Notes under the pieces: generated by a model | What the model saw: only the letters and a program-made list of their open reading frames with translations | Databases searched by the model: none | What the model was told of the DNA's origin: nothing | Program-made: the position numbers and the translations under genes | DNA from: Flavobacteriales bacterium UBA1993 | GTDB lineage: Bacteria > Bacteroidota > Bacteroidia > Flavobacteriales_G > Salibacteraceae | Length of the DNA stretch: 23,762 nucleotides | NCBI GenBank assembly: GCA_002336485.1 | Contig: DDCZ01000090.1 | Span: forward strand, 58,548-82,309 | Direction of reading: 5' to 3' | Shown: in pieces, positions 13,447 through 22,639 of the stretch | Numbering within the stretch: the first letter of the stretch is position 1 | Layout of the letters: each line of letters starts with the position of its first letter

Positions 13447-15195
13447 ATGTATAGATCGCATACGTGTGGGGCCTTAAGGGCGGAAAACATTGGAGAAGAA
13501 ATAATGCTAGCGGGTTGGGTTCAGCGCTCGCGTAACATGGGTGGGATGACCTTTGTTGATCTTCGAGACCGCTACGGCATTACCCAGCTATCGTTTAACG
13601 TTGAGAAGGATGAAAATCTATGCGAGGCTGCACGAAAACTAGGTCGTGAATTCGTGATTCAGGTGACTGGAAAAGTAATCGAACGAGAAAGCAAGAATAA
13701 AAATTTGACCACCGGTGAGATTGAAATTGAGGTGCAAAAATTGGAAGTCTTAAACGCGGCCCAAACACCACCGTTTACAATTGAGGATGATACGGATGGA
13801 GGCGAAGAACTCCGAATGAAGTATCGATACTTAGACCTTAGAAGAAACCCGCTAAGAAAGAATTTGGAGCTCAGACATAAGCTTGGTTTTGAAACAAGAA
13901 AATATTTAAGTGATAGTGGATTTTTAGAAATTGAGACTCCGTACTTGATAAAATCCACTCCTGAAGGAGCGCGAGACTTTGTTGTGCCTTCTCGTATGCA
14001 CCCTGGAGAGTTTTATGCGCTGCCACAATCGCCGCAAACGTTCAAGCAAATCTTAATGATTGGGGGGTATGACCGTTATTTCCAAATAGTTCGGTGTTTC
14101 AGAGATGAAGATTTACGTGCTGATCGTCAGCCCGAGTTTACCCAGATAGATTGTGAAATGGCTTTTGTTGAGCAAGAAGATGTGCTCCAAATGTTTGAAG
14201 GATTGGTACGGCACTTGTTCTCTGAAGTAAAGGGGGTTGCATTGCCTGAATTTGATCGTATGACCTATGCTGAGGCCATGAAGCTCTATGGGTCAGACAA
14301 ACCAGATGTGCGCTTTGGGATGCAATTTGTAGAGTTAAATGAACTAACAAAGGGCAAAGGGTTCGGCGTGTTTGATTCGGCAGAATTGGTCGTTGGAATA
14401 TGCGCGAAAGGAGCGGCTTCATATAGCCGTAAACAATTGGATAAGCTCACGGAGTTTGTGCGAAAACCGCAAATTGGAGCTACCGGGTTGATTTATGGAA
14501 GGGTCGATGATGAAGGAGGAGTAAAGTCTTCCGTTGACAAGTTCTTTGATGAGTCCGATCGAAAAAAATGGGCCGAGGCTTTTGATGCCGAATCGGGTGA
14601 CTTATTGCTCATTCTTGCCGGGGATGCAATTAAAGTCCGAAAACAATTGAATGAGCTGAGGCTCGAAATGGGGAATCAATTAGAATTGAGAGATCCGTCC
14701 AAGTTTGCGCCATTGTGGGTCGTAGATTTTCCTTTACTAGAATGGGATGAAGACGGAAAACGATTTCACGCGATGCATCACCCTTTCACAAGCCCAAAGG
14801 CAGAACACATGAGCTTACTGGATACCGACCCAGGAAAAGTTAATGCGAATGCATACGATATGGTCGTAAATGGAGTAGAACTCGGCGGAGGATCGATTCG
14901 TATTCATGATCAAGCATTGCAGGCCAAAATGTTTGAGGTTCTTGGGTTTACCAAGGAGGAGGCTGAAAAACAATTTGGTTTTTTAATGGGCGCCTTTAAG
15001 TACGGAGCCCCTCCCCACGGCGGAGTGGCATTTGGTTTTGATCGACTTGCAGCCATGTTTGGAGGAACAGATTCGATAAGAGATTATATCGCGTTTCCGA
15101 AAAACAACGCCGGAAAAGACTTGATGATTGATTCACCTTCAACGATTGCGCATGAGCAGCTCAAGGAACTTGGTCTAGCCGTTAAAAAGGAATAG
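13447..15195 (+). CDS. aspS: Aspartyl-tRNA synthetase (bacterial type)
   Basis: Charges tRNA-Asp with aspartate. The 582-residue product has an N-terminal anticodon-binding OB domain (GWVQRSRNMGGMTFVDLRDR). The class II catalytic core follows, with motif 1 around GFLEIETPYL and motif 2 as IVRCFRDEDLRADRQPEFTQ. The bacterial GAD insertion domain is present (about residues 285-420). Motif 3 is GVAFGFDRLAAMFGG. Length and insertion are those of the bacterial enzyme. The start MYRSHTCGALRAENIG matches the family exactly, so the ATG at 13447 is used rather than the in-frame TTG three codons upstream. The CLC gene begins five bases after the stop, so the two are probably one transcript. Confidence 0.97.
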   Translation: MYRSHTCGALRAENIGEEIMLAGWVQRSRNMGGMTFVDLRDRYGITQLSFNVEKDENLCEAARKLGREFVIQVTGKVIERESKNKNLTTGEIEIEVQKLEVLNAAQTPPFTIEDDTDGGEELRMKYRYLDLRRNPLRKNLELRHKLGFETRKYLSDSGFLEIETPYLIKSTPEGARDFVVPSRMHPGEFYALPQSPQTFKQILMIGGYDRYFQIVRCFRDEDLRADRQPEFTQIDCEMAFVEQEDVLQMFEGLVRHLFSEVKGVALPEFDRMTYAEAMKLYGSDKPDVRFGMQFVELNELTKGKGFGVFDSAELVVGICAKGAASYSRKQLDKLTEFVRKPQIGATGLIYGRVDDEGGVKSSVDKFFDESDRKKWAEAFDAESGDLLLILAGDAIKVRKQLNELRLEMGNQLELRDPSKFAPLWVVDFPLLEWDEDGKRFHAMHHPFTSPKAEHMSLLDTDPGKVNANAYDMVVNGVELGGGSIRIHDQALQAKMFEVLGFTKEEAEKQFGFLMGAFKYGAPPHGGVAFGFDRLAAMFGGTDSIRDYIAFPKNNAGKDLMIDSPSTIAHEQLKELGLAVKKE

Positions 15196-15200
15196 CTATT

Positions 15201-17048
15201 GTGTCAAAGGCCTCAAAACTATTTGATAAAACCAAGGAGCAGGTAAGCCCATACCTCAGGCACACCAACACTATGTTGGCTAAATTGGTCGCTCTTATAC
15301 TTGAGTGGCGAAAAGACTACTTAACCGAAAAACAGTTTACCTATTTCTTGGCCATTCTTATTGGCTTTATCTCTGGGCTTGTTGCTATCACCATAAAGAA
15401 TAGTGTGCACTTCATTAAATACCTCCTCACGAAGAGCTTCTTCGTAGACTATGAGTACGTGCTGTATATCTTTTATCCCGTAGTTGGAATATTACTAGCC
15501 CAATGGATCATTCGGAAGATGGTGAAGCAACCGGTAAATCATGGTATACCGAATGCACTGCATGCCATTTCCAAGAAGAATGCTCTGATCCGAATGCATA
15601 ACCTGTATAGCTCCGTAGTTACGGCTTCAATTACCGTTGGGTTTGGCGGTAGTGCTGGACTTGAGGGGCCAACAGTTGGCACCACCTCGGCATGGGGCGC
15701 GAACATCGGAACGTTATTCAAACTTCCATATAAAACCCGAACCCTTCTGATTGGGTGTGCCGCCGCAGGTGCGATGGCATCCCTCTTTAATGCGCCAATT
15801 GCGGCAATTGTCTTTGCCATTGAAGTGATCATGCTGGACCTCACCACGGCATCGCTCATTCCATTATTGCTTGCATCTGCTACGGCGGCTATTACATCGA
15901 AGTTTTTTTTAGGAGGAGATATTCTCTTCCATTTCGACATCACCGAAGAGGTTCGGTTTTCTCATTTACCGTATTACGTCGGACTGGGCATTTTCACAGG
16001 CATTGCCTGCCTATACTTCTATAGTTCATTTAATTGGATCACGAAGGTCTTTGACAGTATGAAACGTCAACGAACCAAAACGATCATTGCTGGCTCGGCT
16101 TTGGGAGGGTTGTTATTCCTTTTGCCCCCGCTATATGGTGAAGGATATGAGGCGGTAAATGCGATAATTGAAGGCAGGTCATATGACATCCTTCAAAACA
16201 GCTTATTTGAAGATTATGTGGGCAACATTTATGTGTTACTTGGATTCGTGCTCGTGCTCGGCTTGACCAAGGTCATAGCCGCAACCTTGACGTTTCGCGC
16301 TGGCGGAATCGGAGGAATGTTCGCTCCCACATTATTTATGGGAGCCATGTTTGGATTCGTCTACGTACGCGCCGTAAACCTGTTTGGCTTGGCCGAACTG
16401 CCGGTGACCAACTTCACGTTAGTGGCGATGGCCGGCATGTTGGCCGGGACACTTCACGCCCCGTTAATGGCGATATTTTTAATTGCAGAAATAACGGGCG
16501 GCTACGAGCTGTTTGTTCCACTTATGATTACATCTTCCATTGCCTTTGTAACTGTGAAACAGTTCAAGCCGCACAGTATATACACCACACAGCTTGCGCG
16601 TAGAGGCGAGTTAATCACACACGACAAAGACCAAGCAGTCTTGACTTTGATGCGTCTCCACCGCGAAATAGAAACAGATTTTACGACCGTTGATCCATAC
16701 AACACACTGGGCGATTTAGTTAAGACCATCTCTGAGTCGAAGCGAAACCTTTTTCCGGTTGTGGATGAAAAGAACAACCTAATTGGCATCGTTAATTTGA
16801 ATGAAATACGCCATATTATTTTCAATCAAGACCTTTATCAAACCACGTTTGTACACGATTTGATGAACGATGCGCATGACTTTGTCAGTAAAGAGGATAA
16901 TATGGATGTGGTGATGCGGAAGTTTGAACAAAGCGGCGCATGGAACCTTCCCGTGCTCGATGAGGCGGGTCATTATGTTGGATTCGTATCCAAGTCCAAA
17001 CTGTTTAGCGCCTACAGAAATTTGCTCAAGGACTTCTACGATTCTTAG
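15201..17048 (+). CDS. CLC-family chloride channel/transporter with C-terminal CBS domains
   Basis: A 615-residue anion transport protein. The membrane part (about 45-455) carries the CLC filter motifs: NHGIP (113-117) where the canonical sequence is GSGIP, so the chloride-coordinating Ser is replaced by His; GSAGLEGP with the gating glutamate E155; GGIGGMFAPTLFMG; and the pore Tyr Y461 in HSIYTTQL. The position of the proton-path glutamate of E. coli CLC (second Glu in FIIEEM) is V209 here (FAIEVI), as in CLC channels. Residues 480-615 form a CBS-domain pair (DFTTVDPYNTLGDLV and HDFVSKEDNMDVVMRKFE) likely to sense nucleotides. The start is GTG at 15201; the next Met is residue 25. Closely follows aspS, an unusual partner. 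Confidence 0.92.
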   Translation: MSKASKLFDKTKEQVSPYLRHTNTMLAKLVALILEWRKDYLTEKQFTYFLAILIGFISGLVAITIKNSVHFIKYLLTKSFFVDYEYVLYIFYPVVGILLAQWIIRKMVKQPVNHGIPNALHAISKKNALIRMHNLYSSVVTASITVGFGGSAGLEGPTVGTTSAWGANIGTLFKLPYKTRTLLIGCAAAGAMASLFNAPIAAIVFAIEVIMLDLTTASLIPLLLASATAAITSKFFLGGDILFHFDITEEVRFSHLPYYVGLGIFTGIACLYFYSSFNWITKVFDSMKRQRTKTIIAGSALGGLLFLLPPLYGEGYEAVNAIIEGRSYDILQNSLFEDYVGNIYVLLGFVLVLGLTKVIAATLTFRAGGIGGMFAPTLFMGAMFGFVYVRAVNLFGLAELPVTNFTLVAMAGMLAGTLHAPLMAIFLIAEITGGYELFVPLMITSSIAFVTVKQFKPHSIYTTQLARRGELITHDKDQAVLTLMRLHREIETDFTTVDPYNTLGDLVKTISESKRNLFPVVDEKNNLIGIVNLNEIRHIIFNQDLYQTTFVHDLMNDAHDFVSKEDNMDVVMRKFEQSGAWNLPVLDEAGHYVGFVSKSKLFSAYRNLLKDFYDS

Positions 17049-17120
17049 AATCCTACCCCAAACCTTGATTAGGCCACGCACTTAATTTTCTGTTACTTAG
17101 TAAGTTCTAACTAAACAAGC

Positions 17121-19169
17121 ATGAAAAAATTACAACTAATTGCGGGTGCGCTATTGATTTGCGCGGCCGGAAACGCCCAATCTCTAACGGATGGGTTCGA
17201 ATCTTACACAGTAGGAAACTACCTGGGAAGTGAATCTTCAAACTGGGAAACCTGGAGTGGCGTGAACGGTGGTGCTGACGATGTCCAAATTGTGGATGAC
17301 CTTGCCAATGGAGGAGATAATGCCATTTATTTTGAGGCCGCGAGTGCCGCCGGTGGACCTGATGATGTCGTGTTGCCATTTGGCGGACAATACACCACTG
17401 GAAACTTCACATATGAAATGATGATATACGTGGCATCTGGTTCTGGGGCCTACTGGAACTTCCAAGCCAACACAACTGTTGGACAAGAATGGGCATTTGA
17501 GTGCACCATGAATCAAGACGGCGATATTGACATCGCAAATACCAATGGCCCGTTATTAACAGGTTCATATACAACTGGTCAATGGGTGGAATTAAGCTTT
17601 GAAATTGATCTAAATCAAAATGAGTGGGAATTTTTTGTTGATGGTTCCTCACAAGGTTCATTCAGCAATACGATCAACAAAGTGGCTGCTCTGAATATCT
17701 ATGCGTACAACAACACCAATGGTGGAAATGGATCGGCGATCTTCTGGGTTGACGATGTAAGCTATGAGTACACCTCTGCAATATTACCAGATGATAATGG
17801 TGCCCTTACCGGTATCAATCCGGTCAATGGTTTGGTGGGTCAGGCTAAGAAGCCGACAGTTATGGCTAGAAACCTTGGAGTTAATGACATTACATCATTC
17901 GACGTTGATCTAACATATAATGGAACTACCATTACCGAATCGGTTACGGGTGTTTCGCTTGCCTCTTATGATGAATACGCGGTCGAATTTACCGATGCGG
18001 TGACACTAGTTGCTGGTTCGAATATGATGACAGCCACAATCAAGAATGTAAATGGTGCTGCGAGCGATGATGATTCAAGTGATGATGATGCTTCTACCAC
18101 GGTAGACCCAACAGCTCCAGGACTTAACAAGATGGTAGTGGTGGAAGAAGCGACTGGAACTTGGTGCGGATGGTGCCCTCGCGGTGCAGTGTGGATGGAA
18201 TACATGCAAGAGACTTACCCTGAAAACTTCATCGGCCTTGCCGTGCATAATGGCGATCCAATGGTTTATGCAGAATACGATGACGGAATTGGAACGTTGA
18301 TTGGCGGATATCCAAGTTCACTTGTTGATCGTGGTGGTGATATTGATCCTTCTGTTATGGAAGGCGATTTTCTAGATCGCGTAGTGCTAGATGCTTCGGC
18401 AGAGCTTTGCCTATCGGCAAGTTTAGATGAGACGGAAGAAGAAATGACAGTAACACTAATGGTTACACCAACGAGCGACTTTGATGACAGCTGGAGAGTG
18501 GCAGTTGCCTTAAGCGAAAACGGGGTCACAGGAACTGGTAGCCAGTTTGCGCAAGCCAATTATTATTCTGGTGGAGCGAGTGGCGAACTATCGGGCGCTG
18601 GGCATGATTGGCACAACGCTGCGAATCCAGTATCAGCAAATGATATGGTTTATGACCACGTAGCGCGAATGATTGAGCCGTCATTTAACGGCCTTGAAGA
18701 TGCGTTTCCTGATGGAGGCGAGATCGCTGAGACATATACATTCGAATTCACAATTGATGTGTCAAACGAGTGGGATCTTGATCACCTTCATGTTATTGGA
18801 ATGTTGATGGACGGAAACGGCTTGATTGACAATGGTGCACAAGTAGATTACAATGACGCCTTATCAATCGAATGCGGAGTGCCTACGGTTGGTTTAAATG
18901 AAGTTGTCCGTCATTCTAGCGATGACCTTAAGGTCTATCCTAATCCAGCAAGCAACATGGTTAACATCAACGCTGATTTAAAGGCTGGAGTTGACAATCA
19001 GATTGTTGTGCGTGATGTAATGGGAAGAGTTGTTTTTAACCAGACCATTTCAGATCAAGCTGGATTATATCAAGTTAACCTTGACATATCCAAGATAAAC
19101 TCAGGTGTGTACATTGTTGAGATGACTTCAGGTTCTTCAATCGTAAGCGCGAAGTTTATCAAGCAATAG
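17121..19169 (+). CDS. Secreted Omp28-related thioredoxin-like protein with T9SS C-terminal sorting domain
   Basis: A 682-residue multidomain exported protein. Residues 1-20 are a signal peptide (KKLQLIAGALLICAAGNAQ). Residues about 22-215 look like a LamG/concanavalin-type jelly roll (SNWETWSGVNGGADDVQIV, YTTGQWVELSFEID). About 225-310 look like a CARDB-type beta sandwich. An Asp/Ser linker (SDDDSSDDDAST) spans about 313-326. From 335 comes an Omp28-related, thioredoxin-fold domain with a Cys pair in W348-C-G-W-C352-P. The last 80 residues (LKVYPNPASNMVNI ... SGVYIVEMTSGS) are a type A T9SS sorting domain, so the protein should cross the outer membrane and be attached or released. The Trx-like domain may bind rather than reduce; function is not established. 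A strong terminator follows. Confidence 0.9.
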   Translation: MKKLQLIAGALLICAAGNAQSLTDGFESYTVGNYLGSESSNWETWSGVNGGADDVQIVDDLANGGDNAIYFEAASAAGGPDDVVLPFGGQYTTGNFTYEMMIYVASGSGAYWNFQANTTVGQEWAFECTMNQDGDIDIANTNGPLLTGSYTTGQWVELSFEIDLNQNEWEFFVDGSSQGSFSNTINKVAALNIYAYNNTNGGNGSAIFWVDDVSYEYTSAILPDDNGALTGINPVNGLVGQAKKPTVMARNLGVNDITSFDVDLTYNGTTITESVTGVSLASYDEYAVEFTDAVTLVAGSNMMTATIKNVNGAASDDDSSDDDASTTVDPTAPGLNKMVVVEEATGTWCGWCPRGAVWMEYMQETYPENFIGLAVHNGDPMVYAEYDDGIGTLIGGYPSSLVDRGGDIDPSVMEGDFLDRVVLDASAELCLSASLDETEEEMTVTLMVTPTSDFDDSWRVAVALSENGVTGTGSQFAQANYYSGGASGELSGAGHDWHNAANPVSANDMVYDHVARMIEPSFNGLEDAFPDGGEIAETYTFEFTIDVSNEWDLDHLHVIGMLMDGNGLIDNGAQVDYNDALSIECGVPTVGLNEVVRHSSDDLKVYPNPASNMVNINADLKAGVDNQIVVRDVMGRVVFNQTISDQAGLYQVNLDISKINSGVYIVEMTSGSSIVSAKFIKQ

Positions 19170-19185
19170 TTAGAAAATTGAGCAT

Positions 19186-19218
19186 AAAAAAAGCCGAGTG
19201 ATTCACTCGGCTTTTTTT
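19186..19218. terminator. Bidirectional rho-independent terminator
   Basis: Seven A, the stem GCCGAGTG (19193-19200), loop ATT, the stem CACTCGGC (19204-19211), then seven T. Perfectly symmetrical, so it can stop both the T9SS gene (+) and hppD (-). Confidence 0.95.
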
Positions 19219-19231
19219 GTTTCTAAGAGTT

Positions 19232-20383
19232 TTAGAGGGTTCCCCTGTTCTCTTGCTCTCTTTCTATCGCCTCAAATAATGCCTGAAAGTTTCCTTTTCC
19301 AAAGCTCCAAGCTCCTTTTCTTTGAATGATTTCAAAGAACATCGTAGGTCTATCTACTACAGGCTTTGTGAATAATTGAAGCAGGTATCCTTCGTCATCA
19401 CGATCAACTAGGATGCCGTGCTCTTTCAACACACTTATGTCCTCGTCGATCTCGCCAACGCGCTCCTTTAAGGTTTCATAATAGTTGTCAGGAACGTATA
19501 AGAATTCCACACCTCTGTCCCGCATTTGAGTCACTGTCTTCACAATGTCTTCTGTTGCTACGGCGATATGTTGTACTCCAGGGCCTTTATAGTAGTCTAT
19601 GTATTCCTCAATTTGAGATTTCTTTCGACCCTCGGCAGGTTCATTGATTGGAAATTTGATGCGACCGTTGCCATTACTCATCACCTTGCTCATCAAGGCG
19701 GTGTATTCGGTCGAAATATCTTTATCATCAAAGGTTACGATCTGTGCAAACCCCATCACTTTGGCGTAGAAGTCTACCCATGTATTCATTTCGCCCCAGT
19801 CTACGTTTCCAACCATGTGGTCGATAAACTTTAAGCCAACCTCAGATGGGTTGTAATGCGACTCCCATTTTCTGTATCCAGGTAAAAATGTTCCGTTGTA
19901 GTTTTTACGCTCAATGAAAATGTGAACCGTTTCACCATATGTATGAATACCCGATTTGATAATGTGTCCGTTTTCGTCCTCCTCACGTGTCGGCTCCATA
20001 AAGGATTTCGCACCGCGACTGGTTGTCTCTTCCCAAGCCTTTGTGGCATCCTCAACCCAAAGGGCAACAACCTTTACGCCATCGCCGTGTGTGTTTAAGT
20101 GTTCATTCATCCATCCGTCTCCTTGAAGAGGCGTTGTGAGTACGAGACGAATTTTGTCTTGACCAAGCACATAAGATGTGCGGTCTTTGACTCCAGTTTC
20201 CATTCCAGCATACGCAATGGATTGAAAACCAAATGCTGTTTTATAGAAATGGGCTGATTGCTTCGCATTTCCTACGATAAGCTCAACATAATCCGTTCCT
20301 AGCAATGGCAAGAAATCCTCGGCATCTTGGAAGATTTTATCTGTACCGTATTTTACGTTTTCCTTTTTGTTTGCTGTCTCCAT
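19232..20383 (-). CDS. hppD: 4-hydroxyphenylpyruvate dioxygenase
   Basis: Converts 4-hydroxyphenylpyruvate to homogentisate with O2, the second step of tyrosine catabolism. The 383-residue protein consists of two vicinal-oxygen-chelate halves. The C-terminal half holds the Fe(II) ligands, H189 (KFIDHMVGNV), H272 (GVQHIAVAT) and E351 (MFFEIIQRKG), all present. The C-terminal helix FGKGNFQALFEAIEREQ that gates the active site is intact. The ATG at 20383 lies 11 bases after the hmgA stop, so it is the second gene of a two-gene operon whose enzymes act in succession; order in the transcript is hmgA then hppD. Confidence 0.96.
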   Translation of the reverse strand: METANKKENVKYGTDKIFQDAEDFLPLLGTDYVELIVGNAKQSAHFYKTAFGFQSIAYAGMETGVKDRTSYVLGQDKIRLVLTTPLQGDGWMNEHLNTHGDGVKVVALWVEDATKAWEETTSRGAKSFMEPTREEDENGHIIKSGIHTYGETVHIFIERKNYNGTFLPGYRKWESHYNPSEVGLKFIDHMVGNVDWGEMNTWVDFYAKVMGFAQIVTFDDKDISTEYTALMSKVMSNGNGRIKFPINEPAEGRKKSQIEEYIDYYKGPGVQHIAVATEDIVKTVTQMRDRGVEFLYVPDNYYETLKERVGEIDEDISVLKEHGILVDRDDEGYLLQLFTKPVVDRPTMFFEIIQRKGAWSFGKGNFQALFEAIEREQENRGTL

Positions 20384-20394
20384 AATTCTGTGGT

Positions 20395-21552
20395 TTAGTC
20401 AATCCAACTTTTCCAGTAAGTAGAATCGTCAATTCCTAAGGCTTGCTTTGTGACTTTTAATGGCGCAAAGGTATCCACCATTACGGCTAATTCTACTGTT
20501 TCTTTTTGTCCAATACTGCGCTCCATGGCTCCAGGGTGCGGGCCATGTGGTATTCCTGCTGGATGCAGTGAGATGTATCCTTTTTCGACGTGGTTTCTGC
20601 TCATAAAATCGCCATCCACGTAATAGAGCACTTCATCAGAGTCGATGTTGCTGTGATTATACGGGGCAGGAATTGCGTTAGGATGGTAGTCATACAACCG
20701 CGGCACGAAGGAGCAGATTACAAACGTTGAAGTTTCGAATGTTTGATGCACGGGTGGTGGTTGGTGCACTCGACCCGTTATTGGCTCAAAGTCATGAATG
20801 CTAAACGCATATGGAAAATTGTATCCATCCCATCCTGCTACGTCAAATGGGTGCCGATCGTATGTTAAAGAATGAAGGACGTCCTGCTTCTTAATTTTCA
20901 TTAGAAAACCACCCTTTTCATCGTGTGTTTCAAGCTCAGATGGCGGACGCATGTCGCGCTCACAAAAGGGAGAGTGCTCCAACAATTGACCAAACCAGTT
21001 TCGATATTTTTTCGGAGTGTAAATGGGTTGACGAGATTCGGTAATGAACAGGCGGTTGTCTTCACCGTCAAAGTCAATTTGGTAAATCATGCCCCTCGGG
21101 ATGACTAGGTAGTCTCCATACTTGAAATCAATGTTTCCGAGATGGGTGCGCAGTTTCCCAGTGCCTTTATGCACAAAAATCAGCTCGTCTGCATCCGTGT
21201 TCTTATAGAAGTAAGCTCTCAGAGATTTTCTTGGCGCTGATAGAATGAGCTGTACGTCGTTGTTCACCAGAACGGGAACTCGACTCTCGAGGTAGTCATC
21301 TTTGGGTTCTACATCCCATCCCTTGAGCATGCGGGATTTTATGTTATTCTCAACCGCAATCTCTGCCGTCATGCTTACAGATTCACCGACCTCTGCCACA
21401 CGGGTTGGAGCGTGCACATGGTATGAGTTGGTGGACATGCCATCGAAACCGACGGTTCCAAATAACTGCTCCTGATATAGTTCTCCATTTTCCTGACGGA
21501 ATTGCGTGTGGCGTTTAGGAGGAATGTTGCCGAGTTTGTGATAGAAGGGCAT
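20395..21552 (-). CDS. hmgA: Homogentisate 1,2-dioxygenase
   Basis: Opens the ring of homogentisate to maleylacetoacetate, the step after HppD. The 385-residue cupin-fold protein has the family blocks GFDGMSTNSYHVH, VAGWDGYNFPYAFSIHDFEP and YNHSNIDSDEVLYYVDG. Probable Fe ligands are H300, E307 and H336 (GIPHGPHPG), placed by comparison with the known enzyme. The spacing between the first His and Glu is one residue longer than in the human enzyme, so the assignment of E307 is not certain. It is somewhat shorter than the roughly 430-440 residue proteobacterial form and belongs to the compact bacterial subgroup. A perfect -7 element lies upstream. Later steps (isomerase, fumarylacetoacetase) are not in the window. 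Confidence 0.93.
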   Translation of the reverse strand: MPFYHKLGNIPPKRHTQFRQENGELYQEQLFGTVGFDGMSTNSYHVHAPTRVAEVGESVSMTAEIAVENNIKSRMLKGWDVEPKDDYLESRVPVLVNNDVQLILSAPRKSLRAYFYKNTDADELIFVHKGTGKLRTHLGNIDFKYGDYLVIPRGMIYQIDFDGEDNRLFITESRQPIYTPKKYRNWFGQLLEHSPFCERDMRPPSELETHDEKGGFLMKIKKQDVLHSLTYDRHPFDVAGWDGYNFPYAFSIHDFEPITGRVHQPPPVHQTFETSTFVICSFVPRLYDYHPNAIPAPYNHSNIDSDEVLYYVDGDFMSRNHVEKGYISLHPAGIPHGPHPGAMERSIGQKETVELAVMVDTFAPLKVTKQALGIDDSTYWKSWID

Positions 21553-21571
21553 GTGTGTTTGTTTTACCTAA

Positions 21572-21579
21572 CAAAGTTA
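21572..21579 (-). promoter_or_regulatory. -7 promoter element of hmgA-hppD
   Basis: TAACTTTG on the minus strand, a perfect TAnnTTTG match, 19 bases before the hmgA ATG. No TTG at the standard -33 distance, so an activator may help. Confidence 0.55.
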
Positions 21580-21700
21580 ATAAGGCGTTCAAGCTGACGA
21601 AAGAAACTGACCAACATCATCGGTGACTGTTCACATCTTGCTGTTGCAAATGAGCTAAAAGGCAGTGCATGGAAGGGCTTCATGGAACTAATTTTATTGA

Positions 21701-22636
21701 ATGAAATCATTGATGCTCTTCCTATTCGTGGCCGTTTCTATTTCGGCCGTGGGCCAAAACGGATATGGTCCTACAAATGACTCGCTCTATCTAGGGTTTT
21801 ATAAAGACAGTATTGCCATGTTAGAGCGTCCAACCATTGTGATAGCTCCATTTCACCCTGATAGGTACATGAGTGAAATTGATCGCAACATAGCTGAGGG
21901 CACACAATACACCTATAACCATACTCGAGGGTTTTTCAGAAAGGGACTCGACAATGCTATTCTGATAGGTGCAAAAGAGTACAACGAATATGTGAGCATG
22001 CACGCCGATGATCCTGTGATCAATGAAGATTTGGACTTTATGTTTAAGGTGATCTCGAATCCAATAGTACCTTATGTAGCGCCCGTAGTGGCAAAAGATC
22101 AAGGGTTCAAAAAGACGCTCGCAAATTATTGGGTAAAACTGCAAACCAATGTGGACAAAGGACCGGAACCGGGAACTCGGATTGAACGTGGACAAATTGT
22201 AAGCGTTGAAGACACGCGTGAGCTCATCACTAAGGCTAAGATTTACAATCAAATATTAATTGACTCAATGGCTCCAAAGTATGATGCGAATTACTTCCTT
22301 TTTGTCAATGAATTGGATCTGTTGAATGCCCCGAAAAATCAACAGGCACTGGAGTCCGAGAACTATGACCGCGTGATGAAAGTTCATTTTACCGTTTTTG
22401 ACAGCAAAGGCACGGAACTCTTTTCGCTCTTTAAGAAGCGCTATTTCAGTTCGCATAAAAACGACCTGCCAGCCATTATCACGGATGAAATTTTGCCTAT
22501 TGGGTATGAGGTGATTTATTCACTTGATAGTTATCGATTTCTACAAGCAGGATTGACGCCACTAACAAAGGCTGAAGTGGAATTAAATGCGAGTGGTAAG
22601 ACTGGGAAATTATCACCTTTGTCAAAATTTAAGTAG
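21701..22636 (+). CDS. Exported protein of unknown function, co-transcribed with fbp
   Basis: A 311-residue protein that I do not assign to a family. Residues 1-19 form a signal peptide (MKSLMLFLFVAVSISAVGQ), without a lipobox Cys, so it is periplasmic or outer-membrane associated. The mature part is mixed alpha/beta and hydrophilic. Landmarks are RPTIVIAPFHPDRYMSEIDR near the start, DTRELITKAKIYNQILIDSM and YFLFVNELDLLNAP in the middle, and VHFTVFDSKGTELFSLFKKR near the end. The end is a Ser/Lys tail without a T9SS domain. The pattern of a strand, IVIAPFHPDRYMS, then a conserved nucleic or lipid-like sheet suggests a GNA1162-like or similar stress lipoprotein fold, but this is weak. It stops three bases before fbp, so the two form an operon. 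Confidence 0.75.
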   Translation: MKSLMLFLFVAVSISAVGQNGYGPTNDSLYLGFYKDSIAMLERPTIVIAPFHPDRYMSEIDRNIAEGTQYTYNHTRGFFRKGLDNAILIGAKEYNEYVSMHADDPVINEDLDFMFKVISNPIVPYVAPVVAKDQGFKKTLANYWVKLQTNVDKGPEPGTRIERGQIVSVEDTRELITKAKIYNQILIDSMAPKYDANYFLFVNELDLLNAPKNQQALESENYDRVMKVHFTVFDSKGTELFSLFKKRYFSSHKNDLPAIITDEILPIGYEVIYSLDSYRFLQAGLTPLTKAEVELNASGKTGKLSPLSKFK

Positions 22637-22639
22637 TCG

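Noticed and set aside
18057..18100. GATGATGAT-rich stretch as a simple-sequence repeat or phase-variable tract
   Set aside because: It encodes the Asp/Ser linker in frame, the triplets are interrupted, and a change of unit number would not shift the frame.
21623..21634. GTGA-CTGT-TCAC as a CRP-type site before hmgA
   Set aside because: The spacer is 4 rather than 6 bases and the half-sites are only four bases long; chance is likely.
21821..22252. 143-codon minus-strand frame inside the exported-protein gene
   Set aside because: Antisense to a gene with a clear signal peptide and operon context; no promoter and no recognisable protein pattern.
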